DNA from: an uncultured Terriglobales bacterium
GTDB lineage: Bacteria > Acidobacteriota > Terriglobia > Terriglobales > Acidobacteriaceae
Length of the DNA: 35,476 bases
NCBI GenBank assembly: GCA_955652395.1
Contig: CATPBJ010000034.1
Location: 1 to 35,476, forward strand
Direction: 5' to 3'
Shown: piece by piece, positions 10,696 through 21,617 of the stretch
Numbering within the stretch: the first letter of the stretch is position 1
Layout: each line of letters starts with the position of its first letter
Notes under the pieces: generated by a model
The model's database searches: none
What the model saw: the letters and a program-made list of their open reading frames with translations, nothing else
Told to the model about the DNA's origin: nothing
Made by a program: the position numbers and the translations under genes

Positions 10696-10837
10696 CCGCC
10701 AGTACCAGTTCCGAAGCAACTGAAAACTGTGGACTACGAACTGTTAACTGGTTTTTTGTGAAATGTTTCAGGTGCGCGGCTGATCGAAAAATGCTGAAGT
10801 CGACTTTGCCTAACGACCAACGACTAACGACCAGATA
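10696..10837. repeat. Low-complexity spacer between atpA and atpG
   Basis: Two reiterated words fill this gap. The first is AACTG (CAACTGAAAACTG at 10717-10729, then GAACTGTTAACTGG at 10739-10752), followed by TTTTTTG. CCAGTT at 10706-10711 can pair with AACTGG, so a weak terminator-like or attenuator-like hairpin is possible. The second is TAACGACCAACGACTAACGA and onward (10811-10832), ending five bases before the atpG ATG. The same ACGACCAACGAC word precedes the gene at the end of the window. No gene fits here. Confidence 0.6.
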
Positions 10838-11881
<1,044 letters not shown>

Positions 11882-11889
11882 GACAGCAC

Positions 11890-11925
11890 TTGGCAATTAG
11901 CACTTGGCATTTAGCCAATTGCCAA
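11890..11925. repeat. Hairpin between atpG and atpD
   Basis: TTGGCAATTAGC (11890-11901) pairs with GCCAATTGCCAA (11914-11925), with one mismatch, around a 12-base loop that repeats the same TTGGCA word. It fills most of the 73-bp gap, followed by GAGAGCTAGAACCT before the atpD ATG. It lacks a U-run, so simple termination is unlikely. Confidence 0.7.
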
Positions 11926-11942
11926 TGGCTGAAACCGACTGA

Positions 11943-13394
<1,452 letters not shown>

Positions 13395-13397
13395 GAG

Positions 13398-13459
13398 CGG
13401 ACCTCGGACCTCGGACGTCAGCCTGATGGATTCGGCTGAAGTCCGAGGGCCGACGTCCG
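13398..13459. repeat. Long GC-rich hairpin between atpD and atpC
   Basis: Two 26-base arms (13398-13423 and 13434-13459) match at 23 of 26 positions around a 10-base loop. The arms are built from reiterated CGGACCT/CGGACGT words. It starts three bases after the atpD stop and ends 21 bases before the atpC ATG. There is no U-run. In a transcript it would be a very stable stem between the beta and epsilon genes. Confidence 0.85.
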
Positions 13460-13480
13460 ATACCGGTGTTCGTGTTCCCC

Positions 13481-13891
13481 ATGGCAGACACTTTCCAACT
13501 CGAGATCGTGACACCGGAAAAGATGGTGGTGAAAGACGTGGCGGAGGAAATCCAGATTCCTGGCAAGGACGGCTATCTGGGCATCCTGCCCGGCCACGCG
13601 CCGCTGATTACGGAGTTGGCAGTTGGCGAAATCAGCTATCGCAAGGGTGGGCAGACGCACTACCTGTCGGTGGCCTGGGGCTTCGCCGAGGTGCTTCCGG
13701 ACAAGGTCACGATCCTGGCCGAAACCGCCGAGCGGCCGCAGGAAATTGATGTGAAGCGCGCCCAGGAGTCCAAGCGCCGGGCCGAGGAAGCATTGCAGAA
13801 CGGCAAGACCGAGGCCGACTTCACTCGCGCGGAAGACGCGCTCAAGCGCGCCGAAACGCGGCTGGAAGTAGCGGGAAAATCTCAGCATTGA
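13481..13891 (+). CDS. atpC: F-type ATP synthase subunit epsilon
   Basis: Epsilon is the small rotor subunit that inhibits wasteful ATP hydrolysis. From ATG 13481 the product is 136 aa. The beta-sandwich domain (1-85) shows TFQLEIVTPEKMV, then IPGKDGYLGILPGHAPLIT, then the LSVAWGFAEVLPDKVTILAE strand pattern. A C-terminal helical hairpin follows (RAQESKRRAEEALQ, EDALKRAETRLEVA). I prefer ATG 13481 over an in-frame GTG at 13466 because the family opens MADTFQLEIV. No strong Shine-Dalgarno sequence is seen. It is the last gene of the operon and no clear terminator follows. Confidence 0.95.
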   Translation: MADTFQLEIVTPEKMVVKDVAEEIQIPGKDGYLGILPGHAPLITELAVGEISYRKGGQTHYLSVAWGFAEVLPDKVTILAETAERPQEIDVKRAQESKRRAEEALQNGKTEADFTRAEDALKRAETRLEVAGKSQH

Positions 13892-14127
13892 ATCAAGTAT
13901 TCTCTCGTGCCGCATAGCAAAAAGGCTGGCGCTGCGACTGGGAACCCAGGCACAGCACCCGCTGAGGGAGAACCTTCCTGCTACATACCCCGGCTAGAAC
14001 TCGCGCTTCGCGTCAGCCCATCCGCCGTAAGGGCCTTGACCGCTCGCAGCTCCCTTCGTAGCTGTCGGACGAATGATCGAACACTTCGGGAACTTGCGGC
14101 TCAGGAATGGGCACGGCTCGGGCACGA
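13892..14127. other. Intergenic region after atpC without a recognised feature
   Basis: No gene on either strand looks real here. The plus-strand reading frame that crosses it has no family resemblance and runs into the antisense of the ferritin-like pseudogene. Short GC-rich inverted patches are present (for example around GGGAACCC at 13940-13947), but I could not recognise a known RNA and saw no terminator. Confidence 0.4.
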
Positions 14128-15025
14128 TCAGTTGGACTGCAGCGACTCAGGCTGGCCCGTGGTGAGGTCGTTGAATGTGACCGTCGACCCGGTCATTGGA
14201 TTCACATCGGTCAATGCCAGCGCATTGCCAGCCTGGTCCTGCCAGCTCTGAAAATGAGCTGTTTCGGTCGGCCCAATGCTGAGCAGAATGCGCAAGACTT
14301 CCGGACGGCTCACCCTCTGCGCCAATGACGGGTAGAGGCTGGTTCCGCCTACCTCGATAAAGGCGAAGTGAAATCCCGCGGTGAAGGCGATCGCCTTCAA
14401 GTGATCGGGGACGTCGAAGGGAGCGATCGTGGCCGGACCAACGAGATCGTCATCGTTTCTGGGGATGGCTGTCCGGTTCTTGATCACAACCGCTTGGGGA
14501 AACTTGAAATTGGGATCGAGATCCGGATTTTCGTTGTCGATGCGGTATCGACTCCAAAAGCTGGTGTCCACGTTGAGGTTCAATAGGTTGGGAAGCCGCT
14601 TTTTCGACTTGTCGGCCCCCGTGGCCTGGCTGCCCGGCAAGGTACGGAACTTGTCGAGATTAACTGCGCTTGCGCGTTTCGAAACCATAAGCGTGATGAA
14701 CTGAAAGTGACTTATCTCGTCATCGATATTGTCGTGGATATATTGGTCCATATCTCCATCCAGAATCTTGAGGACTTCGGTGTAAAGCGGATTTCCTCCC
14801 ACGAAACTTGAGAATTCGGTGTCCTGGGTTCCTCCGAGTTCCGGGTATTGCAGTCATTGATCGGTCTCGATGATTTGGGCCGCCGAAGGAACCGCAGGAT
14901 GGCGGCGTCGCCCTGGGTAAGGCTGCCGCTGTGAGCGTCGTCTCCCGCGTTGGCCTGGCTTGCTAAAAGTGTGCCAGCACCGATGGCCGCACCTGCACTC
15001 CATATTCCTTGTTTATGGATCTTGG
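14128..15025 (-). pseudogene. Ferritin-like domain protein, broken by a frameshift and an in-frame stop
   Basis: An open 224-codon stretch (14802 down to 14128, from GTG) encodes most of a secreted ferritin-like (Ferritin_2 type) protein. It carries two Glu...His metal-site style motifs, DDEISHFQF and GPTETAHFQSW. Reading further upstream on the minus strand, homologous-looking sequence continues. AQIIETDQ, stop, LQYPELGG has TGA (14854-14856) where relatives carry Trp (ETDLW-type). Just before that, near 14880-14890, the frame changes: SLTQGDAAILRFL lies in another frame. A signal-like segment precedes it (WSAGAAIGAGTLLASQANA). So one stop and one frameshift separate signal and helix 1 from the rest. 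A truncated product from 14802 is possible but would lack the first helix. Sequencing error cannot be excluded. Confidence 0.75.
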
Positions 15026-15116
15026 TTGTGCCGCAGCAAGCTGTCGTCAGGAAATTGCAAAACGTTTGCCCGGCTTTGATGAATAATTGATGAAAAATGC
15101 GGCGGACAGAGGGCTA

Positions 15117-16037
15117 TTAGGGATGAGGTGAGGACTGGGTTGGCGGGTTTTGGATGTCTGCTGCGGGCACAATTTTCGTATCTGTCCGGAATTTTCTGTA
15201 GTCGCGGTAGGTCACGTCTTCTTCTACGTTGAAGTTCTTCAACAGGGCGACGCGCACACCTATTTTGACCGCGACGTGCCGCGGCAGCCAGAGTTCGTCG
15301 TTGACCCGGGTCTGGTCGAGCAACAGCCGCGACCCTTTGTGAATTCGCGCCAGAAACCAGCCCAGGGAAACGGTGTCGATGCATTCCGCATCCAGCTTGA
15401 CCCATTGCGATTCAGTCTGGTCAATCCAGGCGCGGAAACGAAACTTGGGCAGGACTTTTGCCTCCCTTGAATGGGGCTGAAAATCGGGGCCAGGCTCGGC
15501 GTCGATGACGTAAGTCTCGCGCCCGTCAAGATTCTCCATGTCAATCAACCGGAAGTTATACGCGTCGGCAACTTCACCCACAAACTTGCGGGCGTCTTCG
15601 CGATTTTTCTGTTCCTCCGCCAGCCTCTTCTTGCGCTGTTCTTCGCTTTCATTCTTGCGCTTGTCGGTCACTTTCCGGATTCTCTCTTCTTCCTTGGCCG
15701 CGTCTTTTTCCGAGAGGGGGTTGTCGTCTCTTGCGATCAGGCGCTCAACTTGTTCTCCATAGAGGACCATGATCTCGTGCGTCTTCGATTCGCTGGATTT
15801 CACCTGTCCTTTCCCGTCGAGTCTGTGCTCCTCCTCGCGCTCGATGTAGGTGTACTCGCGTTGTTTCTTGTCATTCTCAATGTCTTTGTCGGCGGCCTGG
15901 CGAATGAGCGTGCGGATCTGGTCCTGGGAAAGCTGAGGCGCCGCCGGGTCGTGGGGTACGGGTTGTGCCGGGTGGTTCTGTGCGAGTGCAAACCATGACA
16001 CCAGAATTAGAAAAAAGAGAGACGCCGCTTGCTTCAT
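15117..16037 (-). CDS. Secreted protein of unknown function with a charged helical segment
   Basis: The 306-aa product has a signal peptide (about 1-19, SLFFLILVSWFALAQ). A Pro-rich linker leads into RTLIRQAADKDIENDK, a segment with YTYIEREEEHRLDGKG, and a long highly charged helix at about 105-155 (EKDAAKEEERIRK, ESEEQRKKRLAEEQKN). The C-terminal half is beta-rich with alternating hydrophobics (YVIDAEPGPDF, FRFRAWIDQTESQWVKLDAE, ELWLPRHVAVKIGVRVALL), reminiscent of LolA/LppX-like outer-membrane lipoprotein carrier folds. I do not recognise a named family with certainty; similar secreted proteins are frequent in acidobacteria. The upstream neighbour at 16090-16809, also minus-strand and secreted, is 52 bp away, so co-transcription is possible. 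Confidence 0.75.
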   Translation of the reverse strand: MKQAASLFFLILVSWFALAQNHPAQPVPHDPAAPQLSQDQIRTLIRQAADKDIENDKKQREYTYIEREEEHRLDGKGQVKSSESKTHEIMVLYGEQVERLIARDDNPLSEKDAAKEEERIRKVTDKRKNESEEQRKKRLAEEQKNREDARKFVGEVADAYNFRLIDMENLDGRETYVIDAEPGPDFQPHSREAKVLPKFRFRAWIDQTESQWVKLDAECIDTVSLGWFLARIHKGSRLLLDQTRVNDELWLPRHVAVKIGVRVALLKNFNVEEDVTYRDYRKFRTDTKIVPAADIQNPPTQSSPHP

Positions 16038-16089
16038 GGGATATATACACGCTCAAACCCGAATCAGTTCTCCGCAGTGTCTCCTTCAA

Positions 16090-16809
16090 TCAGTTCTTGG
16101 CCGTCGTCTTGAACAGGACGACGATAAACCGCGCCGGATCAGCCGTCGCGTTCAGAAATGTAGACTTCCGCCCCGCCGGAATCCAGACTGCATCGCCAGA
16201 CGACTTGCGTATTCTCTCGTACTCCCCGGCCTTCAGGTCGATGTCGGTGACCGGAATCAGCAGTTCCGGGCCCGGCGTCTCCGGCGGCGCCAGCGGATCG
16301 CGGGAAAGCAGTTGAACATCGCGTACGCTGGCTCCTCCCAGCAAAATCGAGTTCATGAACTTGGCGTGGGGATCGACCGGCGGACGTATTGAGATGGCGC
16401 CATAATCCCAGGTGCCGGTGTTGGCCTGATAGCCGTAGGAGGTAACCTTGGGATCGAGAAATTCGATGGTTACATTGCGATATTCACTGGTGCGGTCGTT
16501 GCGAATGCCGACTGCGCGTCCGCCAAGGTTGAAGCGCACATCGCCCCGGCTGAAGCGAAAACTCAAAATGTCCGAGTCGCCTTCCGGCCACATCACTACA
16601 TCGCAATCGACCAGTGCGACCACCAGGAAATTGTGGTCATGCCGCGCCATGGTGCGCTCCAGAGGTCTGAGAGCGACCGCAAACACGCGCACCTGGTCGT
16701 TCGCTAGCAGTTGCCGGTAATGGAGCGCCGCGGCCATGTCCGGCGCGCTTTGAGCCCAGGTTATGGGTGCCAACAGCAACAGCATCGGCATCAGGAGTCG
16801 GGACTTCAT
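16090..16809 (-). CDS. Secreted cupin-like protein of unknown function
   Basis: The 239-aa product begins with a signal peptide (1-19, LLMPMLLLLAPITWAQ). The mature part reads as two beta-barrel cupin-like repeats. The first holds ...VFAVALRPLERTMARHDHNFLVVAL, where HDHNF resembles a cupin metal motif. The second contains LLIPVTDIDLKAGEYERI and GDAVWIPAGRKSTFLNA, the usual G-(D)-x-x-x-x-P-x-G cupin turn. No enzymatic role can be assigned. ATG 16809 has a weak AGGAA about 12 bases upstream. The neighbour downstream on the same strand is another secreted protein. Confidence 0.72.
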   Translation of the reverse strand: MKSRLLMPMLLLLAPITWAQSAPDMAAALHYRQLLANDQVRVFAVALRPLERTMARHDHNFLVVALVDCDVVMWPEGDSDILSFRFSRGDVRFNLGGRAVGIRNDRTSEYRNVTIEFLDPKVTSYGYQANTGTWDYGAISIRPPVDPHAKFMNSILLGGASVRDVQLLSRDPLAPPETPGPELLIPVTDIDLKAGEYERIRKSSGDAVWIPAGRKSTFLNATADPARFIVVLFKTTAKN

Positions 16810-16961
16810 GACCGAATTGTATTCCTGAGAGCAGGGACGGCAAATGTGCCGATCGGCATCGTAGATGCAAGCGCTGTCAGGGCAGGTCGGCGCTCGGAGG
16901 CCCCGAGCTCGGGTGCCGAACCAGCGTAGTTTCCATCCTCAAGAGCTGCGAGGCGTTTCGA

Positions 16962-17630
16962 TCACGCTGTAACCGCTGTTCGTTTATCGTCCATGCGCCG
17001 GAATTGAGCACAGATCGCCTCGACGTTTGTAAGCAAGGCATCGCCCGCGAATTCGAGGCTGGCGATGGAACGTGCCGCCGCGTCGTTGTGGCCGCAGCCA
17101 CAGGCGTCCGTAACCAGCACTGGAATGTAGCCAAGATCGGCGCCGTGCCGCACGGTTGGTTCAATGCCGATTTCCATGGCGACACCCACAATCGCAAACG
17201 CGTCAATGCCACAATCGCGCATAGCGATGTCCAGCGGAGTGCCTTCAAAAGCCGACATCATGATCTTGTCGAATACCGCCTCGCTGGGCAGCGGAGTCAT
17301 TTCGGGAATCAGGTGAAAACCCGGCGAGTCCCGCAGGAACCAAGGCTTGACCTCAGGAACTGACGTCACCCGTTGCCAGGCCATAGCCATTCGCAATTGG
17401 GAGACTCCCATGAGTTCCTTGGGCAGGGACATGTGCCGCGTAAAGAAAACACGAACTCCAGCTTGGCGTGCGCTTTCCAGAACCTGAAGAACTTTGTCAG
17501 TGATCTCTTGCCCATTCTTGATCTGATTCATGATCCCGACTTGCATGTCATATACGACCAACCCCAGGCGCGTCGGATCACAAACATCTTCCAGCGTTTG
17601 CGGAATACTTAGTCCGAATGCCCGCTGCAT
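16962..17630 (-). CDS. Isochorismatase-fold hydrolase lacking the usual catalytic cysteine
   Basis: This is a member of the isochorismatase/nicotinamidase superfamily, 222 aa from ATG 17630. The start is chosen over an upstream TTG at 17645 because GGGGGA lies seven bases before the ATG. The catalytic Asp (LGLVVYDMQVG) and Lys (VFDKIMMSAFEGTPLD) are present. At the nucleophile position, where nicotinamidases read V-G-x-A-x-x-x-C-V, this protein reads VGVAMEIGIEPT: Gly replaces Cys. Loss of Cys is known in vinyl-ether-cleaving isochorismatases of the PhzD type. The substrate is therefore more likely an isochorismate-like ether than an amide, but the neighbours give no pathway hint. Confidence 0.85.
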   Translation of the reverse strand: MQRAFGLSIPQTLEDVCDPTRLGLVVYDMQVGIMNQIKNGQEITDKVLQVLESARQAGVRVFFTRHMSLPKELMGVSQLRMAMAWQRVTSVPEVKPWFLRDSPGFHLIPEMTPLPSEAVFDKIMMSAFEGTPLDIAMRDCGIDAFAIVGVAMEIGIEPTVRHGADLGYIPVLVTDACGCGHNDAAARSIASLEFAGDALLTNVEAICAQFRRMDDKRTAVTA

Positions 17631-17822
17631 GGTGAATTCCCCCAAGAGGTGATCGAGTCCCCATTCTACCGAAAGAGAGGGCCGAACTTACGCCAACACC
17701 ACAATCGCTACGAAGTCTCACGGAGCGGTGCTGGAAAATCCATTCCTGCCACTACTTTCTACTTCATGCATGCCCCTTACGGAGTGGGCAGTTGCTCCTA
17801 AGAAATCCTGCTTCCCGCCACA

Positions 17823-18446
17823 TCAGCCGGATTTCAGCGCCTTCCCCAGCACCTCGCCGCGATACAGCCTCTCATCCACACGATGCAGACGCTTAGCCAT
17901 ACCCGGGCACAGCAGCTTGTAGTGATGGATTTCGAACAGATAGTCCACGATGAACCAGACCGGTTTTTCCGTGGTCATCCATTGCAGATGGTCGAATCGG
18001 GCCAGGTTTACCGGCCGGGAGAATGTACGCAGGGTCCGCTCCCGCCGCAAGTTGAAATAGAGATTGAAAAAGCTCATGGCCAGCTCGCGCAAGGACCGAT
18101 ACACAGGTTCGCGATAACGGCAGCCGGTGTAGTTGGATTTCGCCACCACTCCCCAGTGGCCTTTTACCCGGTAAAGGGCGAGAACGTGGTCCGTGTCGTG
18201 TTCGGCCTCGAAATCCAGCAGCAGCGGGGGAAAGCCGTTCGCGCGCAGCGCGGCCGCGGCGAATATTGCCCCTTCCAGGCAGTGTGAAGTGTTTTCACGA
18301 AGTACGCGGCGGGGCGACCATGCGGTATCGGCGAGATGGTACGGCATGTCGTCGAGAAAGCGCTGGATTCCGTATGGATCTTTCAAGCTGCGCAGCTTGC
18401 GCCGTTCGGCGGGGGTGATGCTGGCTGTCTCTATCGGCTTGTTCAT
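17823..18446 (-). CDS. Transglutaminase-like (papain-fold) domain protein
   Basis: The 207-aa cytosolic protein has no signal peptide. The core shows a transglutaminase-like arrangement: SHCLEGAIFAAAALRANG with Cys56 at the start of a helix, then DFEAEHDTDHVLALYRVKGHWG with His87 on a strand, then AKSNYTG with a possible third polar residue. The order Cys, His, Asn/Asp fits a papain-fold protease or amidase. Residues 130-207 are basic and aromatic with no recognised domain. The ATG has GAGG directly before it, which is very close. The substrate is unknown. It lies 83 bp downstream of the HAD phosphatase gene on the same strand. Confidence 0.7.
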   Translation of the reverse strand: MNKPIETASITPAERRKLRSLKDPYGIQRFLDDMPYHLADTAWSPRRVLRENTSHCLEGAIFAAAALRANGFPPLLLDFEAEHDTDHVLALYRVKGHWGVVAKSNYTGCRYREPVYRSLRELAMSFFNLYFNLRRERTLRTFSRPVNLARFDHLQWMTTEKPVWFIVDYLFEIHHYKLLCPGMAKRLHRVDERLYRGEVLGKALKSG

Positions 18447-18485
18447 CCTCGATGGCAGTTTAGCTGATCAAAGCGAGAACAGCGT

Positions 18486-18515
18486 TAACCACCGAGGACA
18501 CGGAGGACAGGGAGT
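18486..18515. repeat. Dispersed CACGGAGGACA-type repeat copy
   Basis: The word ACCACCGAGGACACGGAGG (18488-18506) is a variant of the CCACGGAGACACGGAGACAC repeat found in the accB-accC gap. It lies in the gap between two minus-strand genes. No inverted partner is visible here. Confidence 0.5.
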
Positions 18516-18529
18516 CACGAATCGGGCGA

Positions 18530-19222
18530 TTACGCAAACAACTCCGCCAGCTCGGACGGTTTGTCGAGCACTACATCCGGGTGAGTATCGTGCAGGGTAT
18601 GGGGGGCGAAGCCGTAGGTCACGCCGCAGGTCCACATCCCCGCGTTGCGGCCGGTCAGGATATCAACGCCGGAGTCTCCCACGATCAGGGCATCCTGCGG
18701 CCCGGTCCCCATCTCCCGCAGGATGGTTTGCGCGCCCTCCGGATCGGGCTTCTTGCTGGGAAAGCTGTTGCCACCGTAAACTCGGGCGAAAAATTTACCC
18801 AGCCCCAGCGCTTCCACAATGGCCCGCGACGAGTTCACCGGCTTGTTGGAGAGCACCGCCATCTTGCGTGGCAGCCGGTTGTGTGAATTCCCAAGGGTCG
18901 CCAGCGCTGGCAATATCCCGTCGTACAAATGAGTGTGATCCAGCCTGTGTTCGCGATAGTAGGCGAGGAAGTAATCGAGGCCCGAGCGCACCAGCTTCGT
19001 GTCATTGGCTTGGTTGCCCAGGGCCCGTTCGATGAGCGCGGGCGCTCCATCCCCGACGTAGCTGGCAATCACATCGTCGGGCAGTTCAGGACGCTTCATA
19101 TGCCGCAGTGTGGCATTGACCGAGTGCACCAGGTCCAGGCGGGAGTCAATCAGTGTGCCATCAAGATCGAAGATCAGGAGTCGGATGGTACCTGGATCGA
19201 ATGGACGATTGAATTTGATCAT
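18530..19222 (-). CDS. gph: HAD-family phosphatase, phosphoglycolate phosphatase-like
   Basis: The 230-aa product (ATG 19222) has all HAD motifs: motif I IFDLDGTLIDSR (nucleophile Asp19, acid Asp21), motif II VLSNKPV, motif III Lys in SFPSKKPDPEG, motif IV LIVGDSGVDIL. A four-helix C1 cap sits between motifs I and II (LVHSVNATLRHM, ASYVGDGAPALIERALG), the layout of phosphoglycolate phosphatase Gph, which clears 2-phosphoglycolate. The substrate is inferred from cap type only; other sugar-phosphate phosphatases look alike. A longer reading frame from 19255 exists, but its extra residues look non-conserved. Divergent to the E1 gene. Confidence 0.85.
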   Translation of the reverse strand: MIKFNRPFDPGTIRLLIFDLDGTLIDSRLDLVHSVNATLRHMKRPELPDDVIASYVGDGAPALIERALGNQANDTKLVRSGLDYFLAYYREHRLDHTHLYDGILPALATLGNSHNRLPRKMAVLSNKPVNSSRAIVEALGLGKFFARVYGGNSFPSKKPDPEGAQTILREMGTGPQDALIVGDSGVDILTGRNAGMWTCGVTYGFAPHTLHDTHPDVVLDKPSELAELFA

Positions 19223-19338
19223 GCAGAGGGTCTTACCGCCGAGTACGCCGAGCAAACAAGGAAAAGGTTCTCCGCAGCCTCGCCGTGCTGGGCGGTTGTT
19301 TTTTGAACTATTCAGTATATTCGGAAGTCTGCCGCGGA

Positions 19339-19366
19339 TTTACAATGCAAAGGCATCTTGTACACT
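19339..19366 (+). promoter_or_regulatory. Putative promoter of the E1 dehydrogenase gene
   Basis: TTTACA (19339-19344, 5/6 to consensus) and TACACT (19361-19366, 4/6) are 16 bp apart. A start near 19373 would leave only about 12 nt of leader, which would carry AGGGAA as ribosome-binding site before ATG 19385. Moderate support only. Confidence 0.35.
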
Positions 19367-19384
19367 CGCATCTAAGGGAACCGG

Positions 19385-21610
19385 ATGGCCACCACCAAGA
19401 CTGACCCTAAATCGGCCGCTGTATCCGAACGCGATGTCAAGAAAGCCGGTAAGACCTATGAGGGTCTTTCCCGCGAACAGCTCATTGAAGCCTACCGCCA
19501 CATGTACACCTCCCGGCGGTTGGACGACCGGGAGATCCTGCTCAAGCGCCAGCAGAAGATCTTTTTCCAGATCTCCGGCGCCGGCCATGAAGCCGTGGGC
19601 GTGGCTGCAGCTTTTGCCCTGAAAGCGGGCTACGACTGGTTTTATCCTTACTACCGCGACCGGGCGCTCTGTCTGGCTCTGGGCGCCACTGCCTACGACA
19701 TGCTGTTGCAGGCCGTAGGTTCGGGAGACGATCCCAGCTCAGGCGGGCGGCAGATGCCTTCCCACTGGAGCCTTCCCGACCTCAACATCGTTACCGGTTC
19801 CTCGCCCACCGGAACGCAGATTCTGCAGGCTGTCGGCTGCGCCGAGGTCGGCCGCTATTTCGCAGCTCATCCTGATGCCGCCAGCAAAGCCACGGGCGAT
19901 TACCGGGAGTTCAAAGACGTGAAGTTCCACGGCGACGAGATTACCTACGTTTCTCTGGGCGAAGGCACCAGTAGTGAAGGCGAGTTTTGGGAGTCGCTGA
20001 ACACCGCTTCCAATTCCCGGCTGCCTATAATTTTCGTCGTCGAAGACAACGGCTACGCGATCTCCGTTCCGGTCGAGGTGCAGACCGCGGGGGGAAACAT
20101 TTCTCGCCTGGTCAGCGGCTTTCCCAACTTCCACTTTGAAGAGGTAGATGGCACCGACCCAGTTGCCAGTTATGCGGCCTTCGTGCGCTCCGTAGCGCAC
20201 AGTCGCGCCGGACATGGTCCGTCTTTTGTCCACGCGCACGTGATCCGGCCCTACTCCCATTCGCTTTCTGACGATGAACGCCTCTATCGGCCCGATGTCG
20301 AGCGTCAGCGGGATGCGCAGCGCGATCCCATCACCCGCATGCAAATGTTCCTCATCCGCGAGGGCATTCTCGACGAGAAGGGCATCAACCGCCTGGAAAA
20401 GCAGGTGGACGACGATCTGCAGGTTGCTGTTGACCGCGCGCTCGAGGCGCCCGCACCCTCGCCCGAGAAGGTGCTGCAGTATGTGTATTCGCCCAACCTG
20501 GATCCCATGTCGTCCGCCTTCGAAACCCAGCCGGCGCCGTCCAAGCTAGAGGTAGCGGCCCCGGATGGCAAGAAGCCGGCGCCCAAGACCATGGCCGATC
20601 TGATCAATGCTACGTTGCGCGACGAAATGCGCCGCGATGAGCGCGTTGTGATCTTCGGAGAAGACGTGGCCGACTGCAGCCGCGAGGAGTACCTCCAGCA
20701 GAAACTGGTCAAAGGCAAGGGTGGCGTCTTCAAGCTAACCGCCGGTTTGCAGATGGAGTTCGGTTCCGACCGCGTATTCAACTCACCGATCGCCGAGGCC
20801 AACATCGTGGGTCGTGCGACGGGAATGGCAGAGCGCGGACTGAAGCCCGTAGTCGAAATCCAGTTCTTCGACTACATCTGGCCCGCCATGATGCAACTGC
20901 GCAGCGAACTGCCCCTGATCCGCTGGCGCTCCTACAACACGTTTTCCGCGCCCTGCGTGATTCGCGTGGCCATAGGCGGTTATCTTACCGGCGGAGCCAT
21001 TTATCACTCCCAATGCGGCGAGAGCGTCTTTACCCATATTCCCGGCCTGCGGGTTGTGTTTCCATCAAATGCGCTCGACGCTGCGGGCCTGCTACGTACC
21101 GCGATCCGTTGCGACGATCCGGTGCTCTTCCTCGAACACAAACGGCTTTATAGGGAAACCTACGGCCGCGCAGCGTATCCCGGCCCGGACTACATGGTGC
21201 CGTTCGGCAAGGCCAAAGTGGTGCAGGCGGGAACCGATCTCACGGTAATTACCTACGGTGCCGTGGTACCCAGGGCTTTACAGGCTGCACAGAAACTGGA
21301 GCGCGAGCATGGGGTCAAAGCGGAGTTGATCGATCTGCGCAGCCTGAATCCCTTCGACTGGGAGACCATTGAAGCCTCGGTGCAAAAGACCAACCGCGCG
21401 CTGGTGGCCTACGAAGACACCCTGAGCTGGGGCTACGGGGCGGAAATCGCCGCCCGCATCGCAGACCAGATGTTCGAGCATCTGGATGCGCCGGTGCGCC
21501 GAGTGGCCGCCATGGATGTCTTTGTCGCCTACCACCCGGACCTCGAAAATGCCATCCTGCCCCAGACCAGCGATCTATTCCAGGCCATGAAAGAGCTGTC
21601 GGAGTACTAG
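19385..21610 (+). CDS. 2-oxoacid dehydrogenase E1, alpha and beta subunits fused
   Basis: This single 741-aa chain carries both halves of a TPP-dependent E1 (pyruvate or branched-chain 2-oxoacid dehydrogenase). Residues about 20-370 are E1 alpha: [17 protein letters not shown], then the TPP/Mg loop [15 protein letters not shown] (about 192-206) with [15 protein letters not shown] Pro/Ala-rich linker spans about 375-400. Residues about 401-741 are E1 beta: [52 protein letters not shown], and the C-terminal domain [17 protein letters not shown]. Decarboxylation products would pass to a lipoyl E2, which is not in the window. The second residue of the TPP motif is Glu rather than the usual Asp (GDG), conservative and seen in related E1s. 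AGGGAA precedes the ATG. Confidence 0.93.
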   Translation: MATTKTDPKSAAVSERDVKKAGKTYEGLSREQLIEAYRHMYTSRRLDDREILLKRQQKIFFQISGAGHEAVGVAAAFALKAGYDWFYPYYRDRALCLALGATAYDMLLQAVGSGDDPSSGGRQMPSHWSLPDLNIVTGSSPTGTQILQAVGCAEVGRYFAAHPDAASKATGDYREFKDVKFHGDEITYVSLGEGTSSEGEFWESLNTASNSRLPIIFVVEDNGYAISVPVEVQTAGGNISRLVSGFPNFHFEEVDGTDPVASYAAFVRSVAHSRAGHGPSFVHAHVIRPYSHSLSDDERLYRPDVERQRDAQRDPITRMQMFLIREGILDEKGINRLEKQVDDDLQVAVDRALEAPAPSPEKVLQYVYSPNLDPMSSAFETQPAPSKLEVAAPDGKKPAPKTMADLINATLRDEMRRDERVVIFGEDVADCSREEYLQQKLVKGKGGVFKLTAGLQMEFGSDRVFNSPIAEANIVGRATGMAERGLKPVVEIQFFDYIWPAMMQLRSELPLIRWRSYNTFSAPCVIRVAIGGYLTGGAIYHSQCGESVFTHIPGLRVVFPSNALDAAGLLRTAIRCDDPVLFLEHKRLYRETYGRAAYPGPDYMVPFGKAKVVQAGTDLTVITYGAVVPRALQAAQKLEREHGVKAELIDLRSLNPFDWETIEASVQKTNRALVAYEDTLSWGYGAEIAARIADQMFEHLDAPVRRVAAMDVFVAYHPDLENAILPQTSDLFQAMKELSEY

Positions 21611-21617
21611 GTTCGTT

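Noticed and set aside
10696-10760. Possible terminator inside the atp operon (AACTGG followed by TTTTTTG)
   Set aside because: The stem is short and imperfect, and a terminator here would cut off gamma, beta and epsilon; listed only as a spacer repeat.
13907-14251. Plus-strand reading frame of 114 codons after atpC
   Set aside because: It has no family resemblance, starts with GTG without a ribosome-binding site, and its second half is antisense to clearly ferritin-like coding sequence.
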